Source: Chaetomium olivaceum | Taxonomy: Eukaryota; Ascomycota; Sordariomycetes; Sordariales; Chaetomiaceae | Direction: 5' to 3' | Assembly (NCBI GenBank): GCA_039881045.1 | Contig: JAYWVB010000090.1 | Coordinates: 1 to 64,000, forward strand | Length of the DNA stretch: 64,000 nt | In this document: positions 22,448-35,038 of the stretch, in pieces | How the letters are laid out: each line of letters starts with the position of its first letter | Position numbering within the stretch: position 1 is the stretch's first letter | Translations under genes and position numbers: made by a program | Notes under the pieces: generated by a model | Seen by the model: the letters and a program-made list of their open reading frames with translations, nothing else | What the model was told of the DNA's origin: nothing | Database searches by the model: none

Positions 22448-24503
22448 ATGCACGAGACCATCACACTCCAGTTTGGGCAACAGGCCAACTACCTTGCCAC
22501 TCATTTCTGGAATACTCAGGTAAGTTTTAGTAACCTGTTACCCCTCTATATCATATCTCATTCCTCCATGTTTATCTCAAAAGCGACAAATCAACTAATA
22601 AACTCAACAACTCAAGGAATCCTACTTCACCTACTCCCCAGACCAACCCGAATCTCCCATCGACCATGACATCCATTTCCGCCCCGGGCTCGCCCCCGAC
22701 GGCACCGAGACCTACATGCCGCGCACCGTAATCTACGACCTCAAAAACGCCTTTGGCACCCTCCGCAAAGTCAACGCCCTCTACGACATCAACGACGACA
22801 CCGGTGCTGCCCAGGCATTATGGTAAGCACCTAACTCATCTTCTCCCGGCCCAACCCCATCCCTTCCGCACCCCCCCCCCTCCTTTCTCTTCCGCACCCC
22901 CTCCTTTCTCTTCCGCACCCCCTCCTTTCTCTTCCGCACCCCCTCCTTTCTCTTCCGCACCCCCTCCTTTCTCTTCCGCACCCCCTCCTTTCTCACCACC
23001 ACCACCACCACCACCACCAAACCAACACCAAATAAACAAATAATAACAGCAACAACGCACAGGCAACACCCCCCCCACCACCCTCCCCGCCTCGCAACCC
23101 CCGCTCGCCCCCTCCCCCTACCTCGCCGCCCTCAACGCCAACCTGCCCCCGCCCCGCCCCACCCCGTCCTCCATCCGCTTCTTCTCCGACTACGCCCGCA
23201 CCTTCTACCACCCGCGCTCCGTGGTGCCCATCCACGAGCGCGACCTGGGAGGGGGCGGGACCGTGGCATTTGACAGGTATGCGGCGGGGAGGAACTGTTT
23301 GGGGAGCTGGACCGCGAGTGCGGCGGGTTGCTGGACCGCGATCTGAGGCCGTTTGTGGAGGAGGCGGATTGTATGCAGGGAGTGCAGGTGTTTATGGGCG
23401 GGGAGGATGGGTGGGGCGGGTTTGGGGCGGGGTATTTGGAACGGGTCAGGGATGAGTATGGGAAGGTGGCGGTTTGGGTTTGGGGGGTGGAGAGTGCTGG
23501 GGCGGGAGGGCTGGGGGTGGGGAGGGTGAGTTCTCCTTTCTGTTCTTTTCGGGTTGTTTTGTTTTGTTTTGTTTCTCCTGGAATAGGGGGTGAGTGGGTG
23601 AGAGAGGTGTGGCAGTGCTGACGGTGTGGTGGATATAGGAAAAGAGGATGCTGCGCCTGGCGAACAAGGCGAGGACGATCACCGAGTTGTATAAGCAGGC
23701 GTCGATTGTGGTGCCGCTGGCCGTGCCGGAGAGGTTGACGGGCAGGGTGCAGCTGGATCCGACCTCCCACTGGCACACCTCGGCGTTGTTGGCGGCTGCG
23801 GTGGAGAGCGTCATGCTGCCGTCGAGGATGAAGGAACCCCTGAAAAGGGTGTCACTGGGACAGATGGCTGATGTCCTGAACGTTATGGGCAAGCAGAGTG
23901 TTGCGGGCCTGCAGATGAGCTTTGCACGGCCCGGGTCGGAGGATGTGAGGGATAGGAGGCTGTCCGAGGAAGAGCTCGCTGAGGGTGTGCGGCTTGATAT
24001 CCGCTTTGCGCCGTCGTATCAGCTCGAATCGTATACTCGCTCCAATGGGTTTGATAGGCCACGCGTGTTCAGCCAGCTAGTTACTTCGCGGGGCTACGAG
24101 GAAGAGCAGGATGAGAACGAAGAGAAGGACGAAGCAGGCCGTCGGGTGCGGCGGAGCTCTTACGAGCCGGTAACAAAAAGGTATGCCCTAGCAGCAACAA
24201 CGACGTTCAGACATGATCTAACTGGAGCACAGCTGCACCACGGACCTCCGATTCCCACTGCTGGATAGCTTCCCTGAGATCTTCCGAGGCGGCGACGACG
24301 AGCCACTGACGGAATCACTCAACATCACAAGCAGCTTATCCACCGACTCATCCGTCGCTAAGAAGCTGAAGCAGCTGCGGTCGACAGTCATTCGGTCCAT
24401 CGGTTTGGAAGACCGTGAAACACTCGGGAACGAACTCATGGAAATGGCAGATGAGTACCACGAGGGGTGGTCAAGCGGGAGTGACGAAGGGGAGGACGAT
24501 TGA
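22448..24503 (+). CDS. DML1: Misato/DML1 family tubulin-like protein (517 aa)
   Basis: Exons: 22448-22519, 22617-22822, 23063-23525, 23639-24180, 24233-24503; the sum is divisible by three. The start MHETITLQFGQQANYLATHFWN followed by SYFTYSP is diagnostic of fungal Dml1, the Misato homologue with tubulin-like segments, needed for mitochondrial DNA inheritance and partitioning. Later family segments include LLDRDLRPFVEEAD, then DEYGKVAVWVWG, SHWHTSALLAAAVES and LDSFPEIFR. Two compensating frame changes lie in exon 3: one extra C in the C8 run at 23069-23076 and one missing G in the run at 23286-23289. Because this gene is normally essential, these look like sequence errors. Intron 2 carries a minisatellite (22863-22996). 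Confidence 0.9.
22863..22996. repeat. 21-bp minisatellite inside DML1 intron 2
   Basis: About six tandem copies of a C/T-rich unit (CCCCCTCCTTTCTCTTCCGC plus A) fill the pyrimidine part of the intron and are followed by a short CAC repeat. The array lengthens the intron to about 240 bases while neighbouring introns are under 120. Confidence 0.9.
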
Positions 24504-25369
24504 TGGCTCTATGCCCGACGAGAGGAGGGAAAGGGAGAGAGTTTGTCAATAGTACGAAGTAAGTCAATACCAAAAGGCGAGTTGCCATCTGAGGTTATTG
24601 TTTCGCCGAACTAGTGCTTCTAGTAAGCGGTTTCACTGTTTTGCCGTTGTATTTTCCTGAATCTCAGCCTTAGAATGTTCTCGCCTGCGCCTGAAGGTAT
24701 TCCAAGCGTCGCGCAAGAAACAACGAGGATGCGTACAAATACAACAGTGCCGAGTGTTGACAAGTTTGCAGGGCATTGACACCTGAGACATCCAGCAGCC
24801 CCAGCTCTGGTTGATAGACCAGTTTTGGAGTGCCCAATATCGATGACCGCCCCTACTGGCCTAGCGGTTAGGGTGTGGTCAAAGGCCCGAGGCGAAAACT
24901 CCTGGTAATGTCCTCTCTGAGGGGTCACCAGTTAGAGCCGCCGCGGTAGCATTCGATGTAGACTGCCAGGGGTTTCGCAACTGGCTACCTCCCTCGAAAG
25001 GGGGGCTAGCCAGTTAGCTTTTGTCTTTTCTGCTAACTGATATGCCCTGTTTATATCTCTCCTCTTCGTTTCCCTTTCTCTTCCTTATATACCCTGATTT
25101 CACCCTCTTTTATTACCTTTCCACCATCTAATGCCATGCATGAAGATGGTCAAGCATTGTTGGTAACACATTCAATAATTGATTGGCTATCTGGTTTGGA
25201 TGGGCAGACTGCAGACGAGGTGTGCTGGTGGCTCAGCTTCCAGGCTGAAAGCGACTATGCATGAGATCCTCGGGGGCCTCATTTCTGGCGGCCTCATCTC
25301 TTTTACCAACTCAACAGCTTCCCACGGCCTGGAGCCAGCGAGGTTTTGACAACTCATCTTCTCAACAAG
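24504..25369. other. Intergenic with hairpin and tRNA-like A box
   Basis: A perfect polymerase III A-box word (TGGCCTAGCGG) sits at 24857-24867, but no B box (GGTTCRANTCC) follows, so this is at most a tRNA-derived relic. A strong hairpin occupies 24979-25014. The remaining DNA is pyrimidine-rich and leads to the ATG at 25370. Confidence 0.4.
24979..25014. repeat. Hairpin with about 15-bp stem
   Basis: AACTGGCT at 24979-24986 pairs with AGCCAGTT at 25007-25014, and the inner CCTCCCT pairs with AGGGGGG around a CGAA loop. It could be the end of a mobile element or a transcript hairpin; nothing further identifies it. Confidence 0.55.
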
Positions 25370-27999
25370 ATGTCTTCCGTCGGCGAAATCATCGCCATCC
25401 TCGGCCTCTTCGAGCGGGTGGTGATCGAGCTACGCAACTACCACGATGCACCCGCACATTTCCAGAACCTGCGTGCGGAGCTAGACCTCCTGAGCAGCGC
25501 CCTTCGTCATGCCCTCCAGCTGCGGCCCGAGAACGAGGAAGAGCGCCAGACCCTTGACAAGGTCGGCGCCATCGCCATGCACTGTCTCCAACCGCTCCAG
25601 GCCCTGGCCGATAAGATGCGGACTAAGGAAGGTAGTCTGGGTCATTTCCGAACAACAAGTCTAGTCAATATCGGGACGAGAGTTCACTGGTCCTTGATTG
25701 CGCGCAAGGACGTTGATGAGCTGAGGAAGGTTGTTCTGGCTGAAATGGTCGCCATCAACATGCTGTTGAGCGCCCAGCAACTGTACGACCACCCTCCTAT
25801 CTGCAAGCAAGCAACCAACCAACCCATAACCAACCTTAAAATTTAAACATCACACCAGAAACCAAATCAAGCGCCTCCCACCGAAAACAACCAAGCCAGT
25901 CACGCCCAGAACGCCCTCATCCAGCAAGCACTCGGCCGCGCTCCTCCAGCAGACATCCTCCATCCTCAGCATCGTGACGGGCACGCCCGGCGCCATCGCC
26001 GACCTGCGCGGCCGCCGTGGGCGAGCAGTCGGCCGAGAGCCGCACGCTGCGGACGGGGCTGGACGCCGTCTCCGGCACATGGAGGCGCTGTCGGACACGG
26101 CGAGGTCGACGGGACGGGGACGCGGCGGCAGGTGCTGGCTCTGGGCCGGGGTGGTGAGGAGGGTTTGAGCGGAGTGATGGCGGATGTGAGGGAGTTGTTT
26201 GTTTTGTGAGTGTTTGGCGCCCCTTTTTTCTCTGGGACTTTCCTTTTTTCTTCTTTTCTCTTCTTTCCTTTTATTGGGTGGGCTTGTTTGTTTACCGAAA
26301 TACTCACTCTCTCAGTTTGGCGACATGCTCGAAGGAGATGCTGGCCGAAGTTGGGCGGAACACGTAAGTGTCTAGCCGTCCGTTTGGATTATAGCACTTA
26401 CTTACTAATCCCTCTAGTCGTCTGCTGCTTCGTATTGCCAGACAGCTCAAGCGTGTTATCCAAGTCATTGAGGCCATGCCGCGCAATCCGGGAGTCGACA
26501 TTATCCGCCTGGACGATGCCCTGGGCAATACCTGGGGCTTGCCCTTGCAGGCTTGCGAAAGCTGGGATGTGAGTTTGCACTGCTTGCGTTTCTGTCCACC
26601 GCGCTAACGTAGGAAGTCATTCTGCGACCTGCTTGGACATGTGGTGTATGCTGGCAAGCCGGGTCTCGACCGAATTGTGGGCGGCCAGTTTACGATCACG
26701 CTGGCAGAAGCGGGTGATGTGAACCTCACTCCGTACAACTGGACTAGCTTCTTGAAGCGAGATCTACACATCGAGCAAGCCATGATTGCTTACCAAGCCA
26801 CCTCAACGCCGAGGGAGGGATGTCCATTCCCAGGGTGCGCTGGTAGGACTGTGTTAATCGGTGGTGGCAAGAGATGGTAAGTGCTCTCAAAAATATGATC
26901 ATTACTGAGAGACTGCTTGGCAAGAAGTAGAACACTTACCACGCCTCTAGCTCGACATGTGGACGGCAAGCGACAATGAAGAAAAGAGGTCGCCGTGTTC
27001 TCAAAATGAAACCTGCTCGAGAACTACAACTCCCCGAAGCGCCGCCAGGGCAGCCAGGGCAGTCAGAGAAGAAGCTAGAGAAGAAGCCAGGTCCTAGACT
27101 TTGGCCATTACCATTGCAATCGGTAGGTGGAGAGTACCATCATTTCCGCCGCCTCGAGTTTCAGGAATTCGCAAAACCAGTTCGAGGTTTTGAGGACGCC
27201 ATAAAGAGAATGGAACAGGACGGCACAGACACGACGGCCATTGCTTACATCGCCGTTGAAATCCTCCGGCTCGTGGAGACGAACAAGGATGACGAGTTTG
27301 TCGAAGTCGTGGTCAGATATCTCAACGGCGCAATAGACTTAGGTGTGTAGTACTCCTCATACCGGCATCTCTGAAACCGCAGTTGACGAAGCTGAACGTC
27401 GCGACTCGCAGAGCCCAACATTGCCGAGCATTGGTATCTGTTAGGAAGGGCGTATATGCTCCAGGGAAACTTTGACGACGCGATTGACGCGGTAGTGCAG
27501 GCTATGCGCCTGGCGCCGACCGTTTCCGACTTCTATATCACAGCCGGAATCATATTCTGCCATGTCAGAAATTATCCCGACGCCCTCGACGCTTTCTTCA
27601 GAGCGGCGGAGCGAAACCCCTCCGACAACCTGGCTTGGTACAATCTAGGGGTGCTGGTACGTCCTGAACAGATCATCATTCCATCGACTCCCCCCTTTTC
27701 CTATTAACATTCCGCTGACGCAGCAGATTCAGGTTGATGGCTTCTTGGAAATGGTCTGCAAAATAAGGACGTTCGAATTTACTCGGGGTATAGGGCCGAA
27801 TTTTCCAAGGGTCGAGGAGCGGCTGAAGGTTTTATGGAAGTACGCGAATAGCAGGCCGCCGCCAGATGACTTTCGACTCAACAAGTTGCTAGACATCAAT
27901 CTCGGGCGGGTTTTGGACGTGGATGATGGTGGGGAGCCCCTGAAGGGTGATTCGAAGGACAGTGTGCTTAATCAGACGATATGGGGGGATGATTGGTAG
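25370..27999 (+). CDS. Ubiquitin-like domain / zinc-ribbon / TPR protein, frame-disrupted
   Basis: The N-terminal ~140 residues (MSSVGEIIAILGLFERVVIE onward) are the helical domain found at the start of many fungal proteins with a C-terminal ubiquitin-like domain. After an intron, a coiled region follows, then LLRIARQLKRVIQVIEAMP and a ubiquitin-like domain (SWDSFCDLLGHVVY...VGGQFTITL). Next is a CxxxxC..CxxC zinc-ribbon-like motif (CPFPGC...CSTC, split by an intron at about 26879/26950), a Lys/Arg-rich linker, and TPR repeats (AEHWYLLGRAYMLQGNFDDA; DFYITAGIIFCHVRNYPDA) to the stop near 27999. The role may be scaffolding or signalling; no enzyme motif is seen. Between about 25925 and 26110 the frame changes at least three times (extra G at 25928, further shifts near 26012 and 26070), each restoring family-like protein, so these are probably sequence errors. 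Exon ends in the last third are approximate. Confidence 0.6.
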
Positions 28000-28323
28000 G
28001 GGGTTGGATTTGATCCCGATAATGAAGAAGGCTTGATTTTCTACCGAACTATGTACCTCGTTTCACCTGCCAGGGCCTATCCCAGAAAAGACGCAATCAC
28101 AACCCAACCGCCTCCACCGGCTAATCCAGCGTGCACACACGCACCCATGCCTAGCTAAGGCGATGTCTACCGGACACCCAAACGCCGGTTGATGATGATG
28201 CCCCTTTGATAGGTCCCCAGTGACCCATGGATGTACTCGTAATGGTAGTACAAAGCTCAAACAACAGTCAGATAGCTACTAGTACAGACAGACAGATGCA
28301 AAAACCGACGCAAATAGACCTGT
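28000..28323. other. Convergent spacer, no gene recognised
   Basis: Lies between the stops of the UBL-TPR gene and the Na+/H+ exchanger gene; presumably holds both 3' untranslated ends. Confidence 0.5.
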
Positions 28324-30587
28324 TTAATGCGACCCACTCCCTCCATTCCTGCCACTGCCCCCGTCCAACAACAGATGCGGTTTGATGTAATCCTCGTCCA
28401 GTTGCCGGAAGAGTGCCGACGGATCCTCGGTGCTGAACAGCTGCCGAATCGCGGCCGTAGCCGTGAGCGGCTGCTGCTGACCAGTACCGCTCCCTCCTTC
28501 ACCAACCCCAGTCTGCCTGCTTGGACCAGCACCACCCTCTGTACCGGCACCGCCGCCAGGGGTGAGCATGGGGGACCGGCTCCTCGACACAGGTGCAGCC
28601 GGTGGTAGGTCCGAGATATCGATGTCGCTGCCAAACTCCGAGTCGGTGTCCCGCCCCGGAGAAGCCGTACCCAGCAACTCGGACCGCTCATACTCATCTC
28701 CATTGCCGCTCCCCTTCTGACTCTTGGCCCGGCTGCGGCTGCTGCTGCCCTGGCGCACGAGCGGTGCCGTGTTGGGCGACCTGTGCCCTGACGCCCACAC
28801 CGCCATTCTCCTCCCCTGCTCCCGCTGGCGACGCCGTTCCCAACATTGCCTAGCGGTACGACTGACCCGCGGTTGCGAGAGCGGGGATTAAACCCGATGG
28901 CGGTGTCGGCACGCTTGTACAGGCCGCCGCCGACAGCCTCGATGTCGAACTCGTCGTCCGAATCCATCTCTTCAGTCACGCCGGTGCGGATTCCGAGGAT
29001 CTCGAGCATGCGTGCGGTGGTGCCGCCGAAGATGATGACGGTTAGGACCACGACGACTAGCACGGTGGCCTGCAGGGCTTGGGTCTCCTTGGCGGTGAAG
29101 AGCGCCGATAGGGCGACGCCGACGGCGCCGCGCAAACCAGCCCAGAAGAGCATCGCCTGATAGCTGTAGGGCAGCTCGTCGGCTACTTCGCGGCCTTGGC
29201 GGCGGGCGCGGTATCGGATGAACCAATTAATGGCCTTTCGAAAGGGGAAGACGGCGAGCCAGCGGGCCGCACAGACGGAGAGAACGGTAACGATGATCAA
29301 GAGGGGCTGGTAGACGAGATTCTTCTCGGTAAAGAGGGCTAACCCCAGGTAGATAAAGATAAAGTTCTCGGAGAGCTGCGCAGTGACTTGGAAGAAGTAT
29401 TTGGTGGTAAGTTGGGTGCGACGAGACATGTTAAAGTAGGCATAGTGCTTGAGCGTGATCCCGCAGAAAAGCAGGGCGACGATTCCTGTGAAGGGTCAGC
29501 GTGTACGGACGGTGAAAAGGGCCCTTTTCAAGCACGTACCGGACATGCCAATGGCTTGGGCGAAAAAGTACGTCGCGTATGCGATCAGCACCACCAAGGA
29601 ACTCTCAATGTGTGGATACCGTCGGACATAGGTGTATTTCAACCCGAGCGCGGTCAAGACGCCGATCAAGGCACCGATAACCAAACTGCCAAAGAATTCG
29701 GACAAGAAATACCAGATACCGTGGAGAACGCTCCAGATACCGATTCCCCCACCCTTGGTGCCTGCGCTCTGGGCCGACTCGAAGATGACAATGGCGACAG
29801 CATCGTTCAAAATGGACTCGCCAAAGATGATGGTGTACAGTTTCGGGTCGACTTTGAAGGTATTGAAGATAGCCAGGATGGTGACGGGGTCCGTGGCTGA
29901 CAGGGTTGCGCCAACCGAGATAGCGTCAACCCACGACACGTCCAGACCTTCGAGAGAGATAGACGTATAAAGCCACAGCAGAGCGCCGATGACGACGGCC
30001 GAAATGAAGGTTCCGGCAAAGGCAAAGGTTAGAATGGTGCCGATGTTTCGGAAAAAGTTGGCTTGATGGAGCTCATAGCCAGAGGAGAGGATGATGGGCG
30101 GGAGCAGCAGGTTGAAGAAGTACTGGTAGTTGAAGTTGACGAGATCACGGATGGAGTCGAAACCCGAGACACGTAAGATCAGGCCAACGGTCATGCCGCC
30201 GAAGATGGAGACGACGGTTTCGTGTATGGCCGTGATCTTCCTCTGCTGCATGGTGTAGCTGGTGCAGAAGGCCACGATGAGCAGCATGATCAAGATGAAG
30301 ATGGCCCATGATGCATTATTCTCCTGCTTCGGGGCGTCGTCGCCTGCAGTAGTGTGTTAGCATGATGCTATGCTTGCTTGCTTGTGGATGTGGGCTCGAT
30401 CGAGGGCGCATAGGTTGTCGATGGCATACCGGCGGGGTCTTCCTCGTCCCTCCCTGTGACATTTTTGTCAGCGTCCGCCTCGTAGGAATACACATAGCTT
30501 TGTCTAGGTATAACTCGGAAACGGAGGAGGTGATGATGGCGTACTGGCAAGCCCTATGAGGGTGTTGGTAACTGTTTGCGACAACAT
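28324..30587 (-). CDS. NHX1: Endosomal/vacuolar Na+(K+)/H+ exchanger, NHX/NHE type (677 aa)
   Basis: Exons: 30587-30545, a 24-base micro-exon 30453-30430, 30343-29540, 29485-28324. The membrane domain is typical of the CPA1 family: NLLLPPIILSSGYELHQANFF (amiloride-site region), SATDPVTILAIF (transport-site ND/DP region), FGESILNDAVAIVIF, and GLRGAVGVALS. It exchanges cytosolic Na+ or K+ for lumenal H+ in endosomes or vacuoles, setting compartment pH and salt tolerance. The C-terminal tail is cytosolic, Ser/Pro-rich, and ends with FRQLDEDYIKPHLLLD, a conserved fungal NHX ending. The total exon length is one base short of a multiple of three, and the tail continues in another frame from about 28810-28850, so one base is probably missing there. 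The short first exon encodes a brief hydrophobic leader. Confidence 0.92.
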
Positions 30588-31957
30588 GGTGGAGATGGTG
30601 GCGGAGCTTGCCTAGCTCGTCGCGCACGCACACGCGACGGAGCGGCAGCCGAGATTTTCGATTTTCGATTTGCAAACTTGCTGTAAGCCGCTTTCACGAT
30701 GGCTGCTGGGGTTCCTTCGTAGTCGGATGGGGGCCGCGAGGGTATGGAATCGATAACGTAAAAGCGCAACCCTACAAACACGATTGATTTGACACGGCAC
30801 AAGGGTCTCTCAGCATGGAGAATGGGATGAAGTCGCCAGCTTTCCTTGGCTTGATTGTCCCACAAGACGCTCACTCCACAAACGGAGGGATCGGCCAATC
30901 GAGCGGCCGCTAGGCCTGACAGGGGGTTGAATACCAGGATGGAAAGCTCGGATGAGGCAGGCTGCACCTGCGCTTCCGGAACTCGTCTCAAAGCCCGGAA
31001 TCAAGCAAGAGCCGGATTTCAGGTTGCTTGAGAGAGAAGCGGTTGGCATCATCTATGGGCTTGGAGACTTGGTGACACATTTAAAATTAACATTAGTATT
31101 CAACGGGACTCTTCTTTCCAGGTTGTTTTCAAAAAAAATGTCTCAGGCTGGAACAGTTATTCGTAGTTCAAAGCATCTCTCTCGCCTTGGAGTTAACCGA
31201 GCAGTCACCAGGTGCAACTTTTCTGTCAGCTGGGCATGCTGGGCTAAAAATGCCCTCTGTCTGGTGCCTCGTTCACTCGTCCCGACACGGTGCATCCGGC
31301 ATCGAAGATCAACAAGTTCCCAGCCCTGCTGCAGGCAAGCCACCTGGAGGGCGTCAGGTGGAATCTGGAGAACCCGGTGGCCCCATGCAAACCCCTGTAA
31401 ACCGCAGCAACCCACACAACCGACGCCTGGGCCGCCCTCTATTTCCCCATTTGGACCCCTGTAAGCTCAATGTTCCAGACCGGTGCCGCGTGACGTCTCT
31501 TTCTCCAAACATCGCCATGCCATCAGGTTCCACGCATCCTCCATCCTCGACATCCCAGCAAAGACACCTGCCGAGGTACTAAACCTACCAAATACTTAAC
31601 CTTTTGTCTCTTTTGTCCTCCCGAACTGCTCGAGCCGAATGACGACGGCACCGTGGCATCCTTTGGCTTAACTGTCTGATGCCCATCACCAACATCGAAT
31701 ACTACACTTCACCATCCAATCATTGAGCTTCGGACACCACACCAGCCTTCCTCGTTTCGAATCCGTCTCCGAAACCACCCGCGATTCCGAGTCAAGCACC
31801 GAGCTCAGGCCCGTCCACCGTCCGTCACGACTCGCCTCCCGTCCAAGCCGTCGCCCTGTAATACAAATATTGAACGGCACCGGTACGCTTTTATCCGCCT
31901 CGTGTATGAGGAACGTCGAGCTCGACAGCGGGCACACCTCAACCTTTGCTGCCTCGC
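30588..31957. other. Divergent intergenic region, no gene recognised
   Basis: 1.37 kb between the NHX gene (minus) and the permease gene (plus). Overlapping short frames only; the right half is C/T-rich and suits a leader for the permease. Confidence 0.5.
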
Positions 31958-34102
31958 ATGACGTCGTCGTTAGTCGAATCTCCAGATACGGCCCGCCCGC
32001 CTAACGAGCACCAAGCGCCGCAAAATACGACGAACAAGGACACGGAACAAGAATCGAGCAGCTCTCGCCATGTCCAAGAGCACAACGACACAGAACCCCT
32101 CAATGAGCAGTCACCTCTGCTCTCCCCAAGCTCCAGCTCGAGCGAGGATGATGGCTTGATGGACGGTCAACCCCCGGGTAGGGGCGTTGACGAGCACCAA
32201 AAGACCAAAAGCATATGGTACCTCATCCTCTTGACCATCAGCATCGGCGGTCTGCAGATTGCCTGGTCAGTCGAGATGTCCAATGGCTCCCCGTACCTGT
32301 TGTCGCTAGGAATCAGCAAGTCCCTCATGGCCCTCGTTTGGATTGCTGGGCCTCTGTCAGGGACCTTGGTTCAGCCGTACGTGGGCATGCTGAGCGACAA
32401 CTGTCGAATCCCATGGGGGAAGCGCAAGCCGTTTATGATCGAGGCACCGTTGCCACAGTGATCTCGCTGATGTCCCTCGCCTGGACCAGGGAGATCGTCG
32501 GCGGCTTTCTCGGACTGTTTGGGGCCGCTCCAGACTCGGACGGTGTCAAGTACACGACCATAGTCATTGCCGTTCTATGGGTCTATGTTCTCGACTTCGC
32601 CATCAACACGGGTAAGTCTACAATATATCTGAGGCTTGCGGATGACTTTAGTGGCTGACACGCGAACAGTTCAAGCAGCTATTCGTGCTTTTATTGTAGA
32701 TTGTGCACCCACGCATCAACAAGGTCAGTTGCCCCTCACCAAGGGATAAACGTCGACGAAACACTAACACCCCGAAAGAGAGCGCCAATGCCATGGCTAG
32801 TCGCTTCCTTGGCATTGGAAACATCGCCGGCTATCTCGCGGGCTACTTGAACCTACCCTCCGTTTTCTGGTTTTTCGGCGATACTCAATTCAAGGATCTC
32901 TGCGCCATCGCCAGTATTGCCCTTGTCGCAACCATTGCGTTGAGCTGCCTGTTGATCCATGAACGAGATCCCGCCTCGAGGGTCCTCCGACCAAGGACAA
33001 GGCTGGAGTTATGGCCTTCTTCCGTAAGATCTTCACCTCGATCAAACGGCTCCCGCCCCAGACCAAGAGGGTTTGCCAGGTGCAGTTTTGCGCTTGGATC
33101 GGCTTCTTCCCCATGCTCTTCTACACGTCCGAATACATCGCGGAGATCTACGCGGAACCGTATCTTGAAGCGAACCCCAACATGACCCCAGCGGAGCTCG
33201 ACAAGCTCTACGAGAACGCCACCCGGGAAGGCACTTTTGCCCTGCTCATCTTCGCCATTATGGGCCTGCTGACCAACGTCTTCCTCCCTTTCTTCATCGA
33301 ACCCACCTATGAAACCCGGCCTAGCACGGCAGCCAGCGCTCCCGGAGAAGCACCGGGCTCCCTCAAAAACTATGACGAGGAGAAGAAGGCCTGGCTCGAC
33401 TACCTGGTTATCCCGGGCTTCACCCTCCGCCGTGCCTGGATGTTCGCCCAGATCCTCTTCACTGGCAGTATGCTCTGCACCGTATTCGTGCGCACAGTGA
33501 CCGCTGCCACCATCCTCATCGGTCTCGTCGGTATCACATGGGCGCTAACACTCTGGGCGCCCTGGGCCATTATCAGCGCCGAGATCTCGCGCCGTGACGA
33601 GATCCGCCGCGCCCAGTACGCCCAGCGCAACCCCTCCTCGAGCAACGCCGGCGGCGTAGCCTCCCTCGACGGGTACTCGTCAGATGGGAACCGCGAACAA
33701 GCCCTCGACGAAGAGACCGAAGGCGATGCTGACGACCAAGCCGGTGTCATCCTAGGCATCCACAACATGGCTATCGCCGCGCCCCAGATTATCGCCACTG
33801 TCGCCAGCAGCATCATCTTCCGCGTCTTCCAGAAGCCGCGCGGCGTCCCTGGCGACCACAGTATCGCGGTTGTCCTAGCGCTGGGCGGAATCACGGTGCT
33901 TATCTCGGTATTCTTCATTCATCGCATTCGAGACGATCCCGGGACGCCCGTTGATGCCATGAGTGCCGTCGAGGATGGCGAGGCTGGCAGCAGGCCTAGT
34001 ACATCGCACAGTAGGTCGCGCTCGTTTGAGCAGCTGCCGAGGGCGAGCTTGGAGAGGGCGGCGTTGGTGAGGAATAAGAGCTTTGGGGGTGTTGAGTATT
34101 GA
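31958..34102 (+). CDS. MFS sucrose/alpha-glucoside permease, SUT type (677 aa)
   Basis: Exons: 31958-32611, 32670-32723, 32779-34102. It belongs to the glycoside-pentoside-hexuronide/SUT branch of sugar-proton symporters, as plant SUTs and fission yeast Sut1. Motifs: the first helix with GGLQIAWSVEMSNGSPYLLSLG, the loop LVQPYVGMLSDNCRIPWGKRKPFM (R-x-GRR-like motif), and the paired WIGFFPMLFYTSEYIAEIY region. The N-terminus is long, acidic and Ser-rich, with a tail of Ser/Arg. It should import sucrose or maltose-type disaccharides with protons at the plasma membrane. Two one-base deletions break the frame: near 32440-32443 (a G missing) and in the CCC at 32970-32972 (a C missing). With both accounted for, length and family agreement are complete. 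Confidence 0.88.
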
Positions 34103-35038
34103 GGGGCTACAAGGGGGTGCGGGGCGGTGTGATGTGTATAACTGGGTTTTGTGAATGGCTTAGATGTTAAGACTAGGGCATTTTTTTCCATGTCGGCTGG
34201 GAGAGAAGTGATAGTTCATTCTTTTTGATTAGACTGGGCTTGGGGGAGTTGAATGGTGTGCGCCAAGGGCTCTTCTTCCTTACCGAGTCTGGATAGGATA
34301 CAGTAGCTTAAAGGTGGTATTGCCATATACATCATTATCGTTGCTAAGTTCGACATAGGATTATATCACAACTATAATTTCACCCTCGCTGTTTCACATC
34401 ACATCCTATTCGGGTTCAACTCCAATGAGCGAACCCGGTTCAAGGTAACAACATATGATTCCGCCAGGTTAACAGCCGGAAAGTAGCCGCGCCACATAGA
34501 TCTCTCGGAAGTAGGATACACAACTATTCTTATCCCGGATCCCAAGGGGCATTTTCCTCCATTCATGGAACGGCCTCGGGCTTTTTCCCTCCCCAACTTC
34601 ATCTGTATACAAGCCGCTGTGGGGTTCTCGATGGCGAAACTGCTGGCTGCTACAGGCTAAACTCTACGGACCTCGAAACTGTTAATGAACCCGGCCTGGT
34701 CTTAAAACCGGAAGCTTACATCCGCGTAATAGACAAAAAGGATGTCTAATAACGGACCGCAATGCCTCTGCTATATGGGGATACTAATTACCATGCAGCA
34801 GGGCCCAATATGCCGGTGATTCGGGGAATCATTACCATTGTCGTACCGAGCGGTTTTCGGAGAGAGATTGACGATCGCACAAGGGCGGGAACAAGTTGGT
34901 ATAAGATCTCCAGCCAGTGAACCCGGAATCGCACATCGTAGCTCCCAGTGTGGTCATACCGGGAGTCGATCATCTCGTCGCCAGCTATTATCCCTGAATT
35001 TCTCACTCTCTGTACATATCCCCCTCCCTAACCACATA
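34103..35038. other. Intergenic, no gene recognised
   Basis: Holds the 3' end of the permease gene and the promoter of the GH131 gene. No further structure seen. Confidence 0.5.

Noticed and set aside
24849..24930. Candidate tRNA gene
   Set aside because: A box and part of an acceptor stem are present, but there is no B box or T arm.
24979..25040. Helitron 3' end (hairpin followed by CTRR)
   Set aside because: The nearest CTRR word is too far from the hairpin and no Rep/helicase gene is near.
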